Origin: Gammaproteobacteria bacterium
GTDB taxonomy: Bacteria; Pseudomonadota; Gammaproteobacteria; QNFN01
Assembly (NCBI GenBank): GCA_003645555.1
Contig: QNFN01000111.1
Location: forward strand, 1 to 6,547
DNA length: 6,547 bases
Direction: 5' to 3'
Shown: positions 1 through 6,022 of the stretch, in pieces
Layout: each line of letters starts with the position of its first letter
How positions within the stretch are numbered: the first letter of the stretch is position 1
Notes under the pieces: model-generated
The model's database searches: none
What the model was told of the DNA's origin: nothing
The model's input: only the letters and a program-made list of their open reading frames with translations
Made by a program: the position numbers and the translations under genes

Positions 1-34
1 CGAGATGGTTGTTCAGAGGCGGATTTCTGATTGA

Positions 35-55
35 ATCAATAGCCTTGCTATTGAT
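35..55. repeat. Short inverted repeat (9-bp arms, 3-nt loop)
   Basis: Arms ATCAATAGC (35-43) and GCTATTGAT (47-55) are perfect reverse complements around the loop CTT. Near-copies of GATTGAA flank both sides (29-35 and 56-62). Neither strand shows the run of T residues expected after an intrinsic terminator. It could be a protein-binding site or a weak RNA hairpin. Confidence 0.7.
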
Positions 56-137
56 GATTGAAGAAATACCGTCTCTGGGCGACAAGATCGGTGCAAGGGC
101 GGATTCAGCCCCACCCTCGGTGACACTTTGCTCTTTG

Positions 138-176
138 CTAACATTCAAGAAAACTTCATTACTAACATGTTGTTAG
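138..176. promoter_or_regulatory. Possible operator: CTAACA repeats, one pair palindromic
   Basis: CTAACA occurs at 138-143 and 162-167, and its reverse complement TGTTAG at 171-176. The last two form a 6-bp inverted repeat with a 3-nt centre (162-176). The outer pair extends to GCTAACA (137-143) and TGTTAGC (171-177). Such spaced palindromic motifs in an AT-rich spacer are typical of dimeric repressor operators. On the minus strand a -10-like TATGCT (183-178) sits just upstream, so a leftward promoter overlapped by an operator is possible. The same hairpin lies 34 nt after the hydrolase stop and could instead be a weak transcript end, though its stem is AT-rich and no clean T run follows. 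The repeat is seen directly; its function is inferred. Confidence 0.3.
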
Positions 177-210
177 CATAGTATTCCGGCGGCATGGTGA
201 ATTATTCGGG

Positions 211-1431
211 CTAGCCCACCAGCCGGCTGCGTACAACCACCGGCTCGTGCAGCGTGCGGTGGACCGGGCAACGATCAGCGATCTCCAGCAGGCGCTGACG
301 CTGCTCTGGGTCGAGATCACCCTCAAGAGTAATCTCACGCTCGATCACGTCGATCCGGGCCACTTCTTGCGGGCAATCGGCGCAATCCTTGGCATGCACC
401 TTGGCGTGGTCGAGCCTGACCAGCACCCCTTCGAGTGGCAACTGCTTGCGGTCGGCATACATACGCAGAGTCATGGCCGTGCAGGCACCGAGTGCGGCAT
501 TCAGTAACTGGTAGGGGCTCGGCCCCTGGTCACCGCCGCCGAGCGCGACCGGCTCGTCGGCGACCAACGGGTGGCCGCCAGCATCGATGTCGCTAACGAA
601 GCCCTGAGCCCCGATGCGCACCAGCACCTGCTCCTCACCCGGAGTCTCGTTGCGCCACGTCGGTGCCAGGGCGTCGACGTACCTGGCCGCCCAGGCGGCG
701 ATGACCGTGCCGATGTAGTCGGCATCCGCCTCGTTGGTAACCAGGTGGTCGGCCCCGTCAAGCGAAACGAAGCTCTTCGGGTGCAGTGCGGCCTGGTAGA
801 TCTGCGCGGCGTTGTCGATGGAAACAGTCGCGTCGACCGGGGAATGAAAAATCAGCAATGCCCGGCCGAGGCGGTGAATGGCCTCGCTCATCCGCTGGTC
901 AGCGAGGTCGTCCAACAACGTGCGACGAATACGGAATGAGCGGCCACCGAGATTTACCTCGGCCTCGCCATCTTGCTCGATCTTGTCCCTATATTCGTCG
1001 AAATTGTGCACAACGTGCGCTGCATCACACGGCGCCCCAATGGTAGCGACGGCCCGTACCGACGGCAGTTTGCGGGCCGCGGCGAGCACGGCTGTACCGC
1101 CCAGCGAGTGGCCGACCAGAATCTGCGGAGCGGCGTACTCGGCCTCGAGATGGCGTGCCGCGGCGACCAGATCATCGACGTTCGACGAGAAAGTGGTCGC
1201 GGCAAACTCTCCCTCGCTGGCACCGAGGCCGGTGAAGTCAAAGCGCAATACCGCGATGCAACGCGCGGTCAACGCCCGGCTGATCTGGCGCAGCGCCTTG
1301 AGGTCCTTGCCGCAGGTGAAGCAGTGGGCAAAAAGAGCGTAGGCACGCGGGGCGCCATTGACCGGCAGATCGAGACTGGCGGCAAGGCGCTCACCGTGAG
1401 CGTTTTCAAACGTCAGGGCCCGGCTGGTCAT
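211..1431 (-). CDS. Bifunctional alpha/beta hydrolase-OsmC family fusion protein
   Basis: This is a two-domain, probably cytoplasmic protein of 406 aa. The first 255 residues or so are an alpha/beta hydrolase with nucleophile elbow GHSLGG (Ser109), a likely acid Asp200 and a likely base His229. From about 265 to the end is an OsmC/Ohr-type domain with the two cysteines expected in that family, Cys317 (GACTAMT) and Cys388 (DRCPVH). In OsmC proteins such cysteines reduce organic hydroperoxides. Extra cysteines lie at HCFTC (37, 40) and DCADC (350, 353). The hydrolase substrate is unknown. I chose the second ATG (1431) because GGAG ends 6 nt before it, whereas the ATG at 1437 directly abuts that GGAG and would add only Met-Pro. 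The gene begins 21 bp after egtD, suggesting co-transcription and a role in thiol or peroxide metabolism. The fusion architecture is a known one; the link to ergothioneine is inferred. Confidence 0.88.
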   Translation of the reverse strand: MTSRALTFENAHGERLAASLDLPVNGAPRAYALFAHCFTCGKDLKALRQISRALTARCIAVLRFDFTGLGASEGEFAATTFSSNVDDLVAAARHLEAEYAAPQILVGHSLGGTAVLAAARKLPSVRAVATIGAPCDAAHVVHNFDEYRDKIEQDGEAEVNLGGRSFRIRRTLLDDLADQRMSEAIHRLGRALLIFHSPVDATVSIDNAAQIYQAALHPKSFVSLDGADHLVTNEADADYIGTVIAAWAARYVDALAPTWRNETPGEEQVLVRIGAQGFVSDIDAGGHPLVADEPVALGGGDQGPSPYQLLNAALGACTAMTLRMYADRKQLPLEGVLVRLDHAKVHAKDCADCPQEVARIDVIEREITLEGDLDPEQRQRLLEIADRCPVHRTLHEPVVVRSRLVG

Positions 1432-1452
1432 CGGCATCTCCGCATCAGTCAG

Positions 1453-2403
1453 TCAGCAGGTGAACAGGAAAACGGCGAACAGGCCCTCGGGATCGGACCA
1501 CTCGCGCCATGGATCAAAACCGGCGGCAGCGGCCAGTTCACGGAAGCCGTCCGGGGTGTACTTGTAGGCGTTCTCAGTGTGGATGCTCTCGCCGGCGCTG
1601 AAATTGAAGGACGTGTCGCCGACCGCGACCTGCTGCCCGACCTGGCTGACCAGGTGCATCTCGACCCGGTCGACGTCACTGTTGTAGCGCGCCTCATGGG
1701 TGAAACGCTCAAGCACGAAGTCGGCATCGAGCTCGCGATTCAGCCGCGTCAGAACGTTGCGGTTGAATTCGGCGGTGACCCCCTGCACGTCATCGTAGGC
1801 GGCGGTCAGGCGCGCCTTGTCCTTGACCAGGTCAACACCAATCAGGAGCACACCACCCGGACCGACCAGCCCGGCCAACCGTTCGAGTAACGCGATCGCG
1901 GCATTGGCGTCGAAGTTGCCGATGCTCGAGCCCGGGAAAAAGGCCACGCGGCGGCCACCCTCGGGCAGCTCAGGCAGCTCCAGAGGACGCGAGAAATCGG
2001 CACAGACGGCGTGCACCGTTACGTCCGGGTAATCGCCCGCCAGTGCCTCGGCCGCCGTGAACAGGTGCTGCCGGGCGATATCGATCGGCACATAGGCCCG
2101 TGCGTCGATTTTATCGAGCAGCAACCGTGCCTTGATGCCATTGCCACCACCGGATTCGATCAGCACGGTGTCTGGACCGAGAAGCTCAGCCAGTTCGTCA
2201 CGGCAGCCACGCAGGATCCCGATCTCCGTACGCGTCGGGTAATACTCGGGCAGCGCGGTTATGGCATCGAACAGGTGGCTACCTTGGACGTCGTAGAAAA
2301 GCTTGGGTGCCAATTTCTTGGGTTCGGCCGCGAGGCTGGCGAGCACCTCCCGGCGCAGGTCCTCGACCGGCGGATGGAGATCATGAAGGGCCGCACGGCT
2401 CAC
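1453..2403 (-). CDS. egtD: L-histidine N(alpha)-methyltransferase EgtD
   Basis: EgtD uses three S-adenosylmethionine to convert histidine to hercynine (N-alpha,N-alpha,N-alpha-trimethylhistidine), the first step of ergothioneine synthesis. The 316-aa product matches the usual size of the family (about 320 aa). Visible hallmarks are LPEYYPTRTE (51-60), which carries a substrate-binding Tyr, the SAM loop ESGGGNG (83-89), FFPGSSIGNFD (155-165) with Asn163, and GESIHTEN (271-278) with Glu277. The start is a GTG at 2403 that overlaps the egtB stop as GTGA. The frame is open further upstream to an ATG at 2607, but that extension lies inside egtB and reads as low-complexity Arg/Pro sequence, so it is rejected. 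No strong Shine-Dalgarno precedes the GTG, which fits translational coupling to egtB. One oddity is Ala279 two residues after Glu277, where the mycobacterial enzyme, as I recall it, has a Ser contacting the substrate imidazole. Confidence 0.93.
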   Translation of the reverse strand: MSRAALHDLHPPVEDLRREVLASLAAEPKKLAPKLFYDVQGSHLFDAITALPEYYPTRTEIGILRGCRDELAELLGPDTVLIESGGGNGIKARLLLDKIDARAYVPIDIARQHLFTAAEALAGDYPDVTVHAVCADFSRPLELPELPEGGRRVAFFPGSSIGNFDANAAIALLERLAGLVGPGGVLLIGVDLVKDKARLTAAYDDVQGVTAEFNRNVLTRLNRELDADFVLERFTHEARYNSDVDRVEMHLVSQVGQQVAVGDTSFNFSAGESIHTENAYKYTPDGFRELAAAAGFDPWREWSDPEGLFAVFLFTC

Positions 2404-3674
2404 TTCGCCAGCCGGATGCCGGTGAACTGCCAGCGCTCGTGGGGGTAGAAAAAATTGCGGTAGGTCGACCGCAGGTGGCCGGCCGGCGTCACGCACGAGC
2501 CACCGCGCAACACCTGCTGGTTGCACATGAACTTGCCGTTGTACTCGCCAATCGCCCCGTCCGGCAGCTGGTAACCAGGGTAGGCGCTGTAGGCGCTGGC
2601 GGTCCACTCCCAGACATCACCAAACAGCTTGGCCAGTTCGCCACCGTCAGCGCCGGCTACCGGTTGCAGGTGGCCTTCAGCGGCCAGGTTACCGGCCAGC
2701 GGGCGACCGTCACTGGCCAGTTCCCACTCGGCCTCGGTCGGCAACCGCGCACCGGCCCAACGCGCGTAGGCGTCGGCCTCGTAGTAGCTGACATGGGTCA
2801 CCGGGGCATGATCGTCGAGCGGTTGCACACCAGCGAGGGTGAACTCGGTCCAGTCGTCGCCATCGCGACGCCAGTGTAGTGGCGCCTGCCACCGCTCCTG
2901 GTTGAGGGTATACCAGCCGTCGGCAAGCCATAGCTCGGACCGGCCGTAGCCATCGTCGGCGATGAAGGCACAGTACTCGGCATTGGTCACCGGGTGGCAC
3001 GCCAGCCGGTAGCCGTCGGTCCAGAGACGGTGGCGTGGACGCTCGTTGTCGAAGGCAAAACCGTCGCCAGAGTGACCGACTTCAGCCAGGCCATCTTCGC
3101 GTTCCCACCAACCCGGTGCCGGCACATCGCCTGATGGCCGGGGCGGGCACTCACGGTAAACCGGATCGAGCGGGTTGATGCTGAAGTTGAGCTTGATGTC
3201 GGTCAGCAACAGCTCCTGATGCTGCTGTTCATGATGGCAGCCAAGTTCGGTGCGGGTGGCGACGGCCGGCCAGTCACCACCACCGACATCGATAACCAGT
3301 GCTGCCATCGCCGTGTCGACATGGGCGCGGTAGGCCTGCACCTCGGCCACGGTCGGCCGTGACAGAAGGCCACGATCCGGTCGCGGGTAGACCTTGCCGA
3401 CCTGCTGGTAGTAGGAGTTGAACAGGACGTCGTAACCATCACGGAACGGCGCATAGCCCGGCAGAAATGGCTTCAGCAGGAAGGTCTCGAAAAACCAGCT
3501 GACGTGGGCCAGGTGCCACTTGGGCGGGCTGGCAACGACGGCCGACTGGATGACGTAATCCTCGGTTTCGAGCGGCGTACAGAGTGCTTCGCTCTGGGCA
3601 CGCGCCGCCCGGTAGCGGTCGAGAAGTTGCGTGCGGTCGATGTCCGCGGCGCTGACTGGATCGATGGCGTGCAT
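2400..3674 (-). CDS. egtB: Hercynine sulfoxide synthase EgtB (non-heme iron)
   Basis: EgtB is an iron- and O2-dependent sulfoxide synthase that joins a thiol donor to the imidazole C2 of hercynine. The 424-aa product has an N-terminal DinB-like domain (about 15-165) and a C-terminal formylglycine-generating-enzyme-like domain (about 185-423). The three-His iron site is visible as WHLAH (ligand probably His57) and HHEQQHQE (His148 and His152, HxxxHxE). C-terminal hallmarks are RLPTEAEWE (310-318), FGDVWEW (351-357), QVLRGGSC (387-394) and the ending FTGIRLAK. The pair Tyr88-Tyr89 in NSYYQQVG resembles the tyrosines of the cysteine-using (type II) EgtB. With no egtA or egtC nearby, cysteine is the likelier donor than gamma-glutamylcysteine. 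It is too short for OvoA, which has an added methyltransferase domain. The ATG at 3674 follows a strong AGGAGG (3684-3679). Its stop overlaps the egtD start. Confidence 0.93.
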   Translation of the reverse strand: MHAIDPVSAADIDRTQLLDRYRAARAQSEALCTPLETEDYVIQSAVVASPPKWHLAHVSWFFETFLLKPFLPGYAPFRDGYDVLFNSYYQQVGKVYPRPDRGLLSRPTVAEVQAYRAHVDTAMAALVIDVGGGDWPAVATRTELGCHHEQQHQELLLTDIKLNFSINPLDPVYRECPPRPSGDVPAPGWWEREDGLAEVGHSGDGFAFDNERPRHRLWTDGYRLACHPVTNAEYCAFIADDGYGRSELWLADGWYTLNQERWQAPLHWRRDGDDWTEFTLAGVQPLDDHAPVTHVSYYEADAYARWAGARLPTEAEWELASDGRPLAGNLAAEGHLQPVAGADGGELAKLFGDVWEWTASAYSAYPGYQLPDGAIGEYNGKFMCNQQVLRGGSCVTPAGHLRSTYRNFFYPHERWQFTGIRLAK

Positions 3675-3677
3675 GCT

Positions 3678-3684
3678 CCCTCCT
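3678..3684 (-). promoter_or_regulatory. Strong ribosome binding site of egtB
   Basis: AGGAGGG on the minus strand ends 3 nt before the egtB ATG (the core AGGAGG ends 4 nt before it). It is the best Shine-Dalgarno in the window and fixes the egtB start. It lies in the 42-bp gap after the oxidoreductase stop. I see no terminator-like hairpin in that gap, which favours read-through into egtB. Confidence 0.75.
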
Positions 3685-3716
3685 GTGGTTATCCGCTTCC
3701 CTGCGCCAGCCGTGGA

Positions 3717-5900
3717 TCAGCTCGCTGAGTCCGGGGTATGCGCTTCTTCCGGTGCTCCCTTGCCGCGACGCCGGCGGTGAAAGCGCTCAACCCAGCGTAG
3801 TACGGTCTCCGGCTGGTGCGCCCGGCGCCACGCGCCCGCCACATACTTGTTCGCCTCGGCCAGCGTCGGATAGATATGGATGGTGCCGAGGATCTTGTTC
3901 AGGCCAAGTTTGTGTTTCATCGCCAACACGAACTCGGCAATCAGGTCACCGGCGTGGGCACCGACGATTGTCACCCCGAGGATGCGGTCCTTACCCGGCG
4001 GTGTCAGCACCTTGACGAAGCCGTGGTCCTCGTCGTCGGCGATGGCCCGGTCGAGATCATCGAGGCCGTAGCGGGTCACCTCGTAACGGATGCCGCGCGC
4101 CTGTGCTTCCTGTTCGCTGAGGCCGACACGCGCCACCTCGGGATCGGTGAAGGTCGCCCACGGGATCACCGAGTAGTCGACGCGAAAGCTCTTGAACGGG
4201 CTGAACAGGGCATTGACCGCCGCGTACCACGCCTGGTGGGCGGCGGTGTGGGTGAACTGGTACGGGCCGGTGACGTCACCGACGACGTAGATGTTCGGGT
4301 AGTTGGTACGCAGGAACGGGTCGGCCTCGACCGTCCCCCGCGGGGTCAGTGCGACGTCGAGTTTCTCGAGGCCAAAACCGGTGACATTGGCCTGGCGACC
4401 GAGCGCCAGCAGCAGGGTATCGAATTCAACTCGCACCTCCTCGCCGTCGTGCTCGCAGACCAGCACCTTGTGCTCGTCGACGACCTCTATCCGGCGCGTG
4501 TGGTGGCCGGTCAGCACGCGAATGCCCTCGTCACGGAAGCGCTTTTCGATCAACTCGGCGACATCGTCGTCCTCACGAGGCATCAACCGCCGGCGCTGCA
4601 CCAGAGTCACCTCGACACCAAGCCGATGGAACGCCTGCGCCAACTCGCAGCCGATCGGACCGCCACCGAGGACCACCAGCCGACCCGGGTTGTCGCGCAG
4701 GTTCCAGACCGTATCCGAGGTCAGGTACTCGACCTGTTCCAGACCTGGCAGGTCGGGTACCAGCGGCCGGGCGCCGGTGGCAACGACGATATTGCGGGTG
4801 GTCAGCACACGGCCGTCGACCTCGACCTGGTAGGGGGAACGGATCGTCGCCGTGCCCTCGATCACCTCGACGCCAAGCCCGGTGTAGCGCTCCACCGAAT
4901 CGTGCGGCTCGACTTTCGCGATCACCTTCTGCACCCGTTCCATGACGGCGCCGAAGTCGATCTCCACCGCGCGCGGCTGCAGGCCGTACTCTTCCGCGCG
5001 CCGGCCGTAGGCAGCCATCTTGGCCGAGCGGATCAGGGCCTTGCTCGGCACGCAGCCGGTGTTCAGGCAGTCGCCGCCCATCCTGTGCTTCTCGACCAGC
5101 ACCACTTTCGCCTTGATCGCGGCAGCGATGTAGGCCGAGACCAGGCCGCCGGAGCCGGCGCCGATGACCACCAGGTTGTAGTCGGTGTGCGCCGGTGGCG
5201 GGAAGCGCTTCAGGAAACGGCGCCGCTTGACCAGTTCGAGGGTCTTTTTGGCCAGCAGCGGGAACAGCCCGAGCAGCACGAAGGAGAGGATCAGCCCCGG
5301 TGACAGGATGCCCGACAGCGACTCGAGCTGGCCGAGCTGGCTGCCGGCGTTGACGTAGACCAGGGTGCCGGGAAGCATGCCGACCTGGCTGACCAGGAAG
5401 AACTGCAGCGTGCGGATCGGCGTCAGCCCCATCACCAGGTTGATGATGAAAAACGGGAAGGCCGGGATCAGTCGTAGCGTGAACAGGTAGAACGGGCCGT
5501 CCTTCTCGACGCCGGCGTTGATCGCCGCGAGCTTGTCGCCAAAGCGGCCCTGGACGCTATCGCGCAGCAGGAAGCGGGCTACGAGGAAGGCGCATGTCGC
5601 GCCGATGGTGCTGGCGAACGACACCGCGACGAGGCCGACACCGAGACCAAACACCGCACCACCGACCAGGGTCATGATGGTCGCGCCCGGCAGCGACAAC
5701 GCGGTCACTCCGATGTAGATCCCCATGTAGATCGCCACCGTCATGCCACGATTGGCAGCGTACGCGTCGAGCAGCACCTGGCGCTGCGACTTGGCGTAGT
5801 CGAGGGTCAGGAAACGATCGAGGTCGAACAGGAAAAACAGCCCGACCAGTACGGCGACGATGACCAGCAGGGTCAGCCTGGAGCGGAAGATCTTCTGCAC
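3717..5900 (-). CDS. TVP38/TMEM64 domain fused to FAD-dependent mercuric-reductase-like oxidoreductase
   Basis: This 727-aa membrane-anchored flavoprotein has two parts. Residues 8-27 form a first membrane segment. About 55-215 are a VTT (TVP38/TMEM64/DedA-like) domain with LPGATIMTLVGGAVFG (70-85) and RLIPAFPFFIINLVMG (143-158). A basic stretch (KRRRFLKRF, 225-233) then leads to a class I pyridine nucleotide-disulfide oxidoreductase. Its features are the FAD site VVIGAGSGG (244-252), redox-active disulfide Cys278-LNTG-Cys283, NAD(P) site GGGPIG (412-417) followed by an Arg-rich strand end (QRRR, 435-438) suggesting NADPH, and second FAD motif YVVGDVTG (538-545). The usual dimer-interface catalytic His is Tyr677 (HIYPTLAE, 675-682), as in MerA. 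The C-terminal Cys pair and N-terminal metal-binding domain of true MerA are absent. The start is GTG with GGGGA (5913-5909) 8 nt upstream; no in-frame ATG precedes it. Similar fusions are known in proteobacteria, but their substrate is unknown to me. Confidence 0.9.
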   Translation of the reverse strand: MQKIFRSRLTLLVIVAVLVGLFFLFDLDRFLTLDYAKSQRQVLLDAYAANRGMTVAIYMGIYIGVTALSLPGATIMTLVGGAVFGLGVGLVAVSFASTIGATCAFLVARFLLRDSVQGRFGDKLAAINAGVEKDGPFYLFTLRLIPAFPFFIINLVMGLTPIRTLQFFLVSQVGMLPGTLVYVNAGSQLGQLESLSGILSPGLILSFVLLGLFPLLAKKTLELVKRRRFLKRFPPPAHTDYNLVVIGAGSGGLVSAYIAAAIKAKVVLVEKHRMGGDCLNTGCVPSKALIRSAKMAAYGRRAEEYGLQPRAVEIDFGAVMERVQKVIAKVEPHDSVERYTGLGVEVIEGTATIRSPYQVEVDGRVLTTRNIVVATGARPLVPDLPGLEQVEYLTSDTVWNLRDNPGRLVVLGGGPIGCELAQAFHRLGVEVTLVQRRRLMPREDDDVAELIEKRFRDEGIRVLTGHHTRRIEVVDEHKVLVCEHDGEEVRVEFDTLLLALGRQANVTGFGLEKLDVALTPRGTVEADPFLRTNYPNIYVVGDVTGPYQFTHTAAHQAWYAAVNALFSPFKSFRVDYSVIPWATFTDPEVARVGLSEQEAQARGIRYEVTRYGLDDLDRAIADDEDHGFVKVLTPPGKDRILGVTIVGAHAGDLIAEFVLAMKHKLGLNKILGTIHIYPTLAEANKYVAGAWRRAHQPETVLRWVERFHRRRRGKGAPEEAHTPDSAS

Positions 5901-5908
5901 GGTGCTGT

Positions 5909-5930
5909 TCCCCAGTGTGGGCCGTAGCCC
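5909..5930 (-). promoter_or_regulatory. Leader hairpin with UACG loop next to the ribosome binding site
   Basis: On the minus strand GGGC-TACG-GCCC (5930-5919) would form a 4-bp RNA stem closed by C-G over UACG, a member of the very stable UNCG tetraloop class. Five nucleotides later is the Shine-Dalgarno GGGGA (5913-5909), 8 nt before the GTG start of the oxidoreductase gene. The ribosome binding site justifies this GTG start. Whether the hairpin affects translation or mRNA stability is inferred. Confidence 0.45.
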
Positions 5931-5946
5931 GGTACCAACCAGACGT

Positions 5947-5976
5947 CACCCGCCGCCGGCATGCCGGCGGCGGGTG
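5947..5976. repeat. Perfect 30-bp GC-rich palindrome, possible terminator
   Basis: The sequence from CACCCGCCGCC to its mirror GGCGGCGGGTG is a perfect palindrome centred between 5961 and 5962 (central GCATGC). As RNA from either strand it gives a 13-bp stem with a CAUG loop. It lies 46 bp after the DUF3379-like stop and 46 bp before the oxidoreductase start, the place for a terminator between two transcription units. Neither strand has a T run after the stem, so it is not a textbook intrinsic terminator. A REP-like element or mRNA-stabilising hairpin are alternatives. The palindrome is certain; the role is not. Confidence 0.85.
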
Positions 5977-5978
5977 GA

Positions 5979-6002
5979 TTCGATGGCTAAACTTTAGTCG
6001 AA
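5979..6002. repeat. Bulged AT-rich inverted repeat
   Basis: TTCGA (5979-5983) and CTAAA (5987-5991) pair with TTTAG (5993-5997) and TCGAA (5998-6002). This gives ten pairs around a single C, with TGG (5984-5986) bulged on one arm. It sits between the DUF3379-like stop and the 30-bp palindrome. It could be an operator for the downstream cluster or part of a two-hairpin transcript end. I see no convincing -35/-10 pair nearby. Confidence 0.5.
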
Positions 6003-6022
6003 AGGACCTGGGAGTTCCCTGA

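Larger units (their letters stand above)
1..210. other. AT-richer intergenic region, no convincing gene
   Basis: This stretch lies beyond the last gene of the minus-strand cluster and runs to the left edge of the window. By eye it is clearly richer in A and T than the genes beside it. It contains three CTAACA/TGTTAG motif copies (138-176) and a hairpin with a 9-bp stem (35-55). I see no tRNA, rRNA or credible protein. The only minus-strand ORF here, 43 codons from 144 to 13, has no good ribosome binding site and no recognisable features. The region may hold the end of the egt transcript and a promoter or operator for a gene lying further left, but neither is proven. Confidence 0.6.

Noticed and set aside
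13..144. Minus-strand ORF of 43 codons in the left intergenic region
   Set aside because: No good Shine-Dalgarno, no hydrophobic or domain features, and it overlaps the repeats. Length alone is not evidence.
973..1890. Plus-strand open frame of 305 codons across the hydrolase-egtD junction
   Set aside because: It spans two well-supported minus-strand genes, shows no motif or ribosome binding site, and looks like a codon-bias shadow.
2404..2607. In-frame 5' extension of egtD back to an ATG at 2607
   Set aside because: It lies wholly inside egtB, encodes Arg/Pro-rich sequence unlike EgtD, and the GTG at 2403 gives the family's normal length with a typical GTGA overlap.
2400..3674. OvoA (ovothiol synthase)
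   Set aside because: OvoA is much longer and has a fused methyltransferase domain. This protein ends at the FGE-like domain and has egtD beside it.
3816..5303. Plus-strand open frame of 495 codons opposite the oxidoreductase
   Set aside because: Long antisense frames are common in GC-rich genes. The translation is Asp/Val/His-rich with no recognisable domain, while the opposite strand has clear motifs throughout.
3717..5900. True mercuric reductase (merA) with mercury resistance
   Set aside because: The C-terminal vicinal cysteines and the N-terminal metal-binding domain are missing, and no other mer genes are present.
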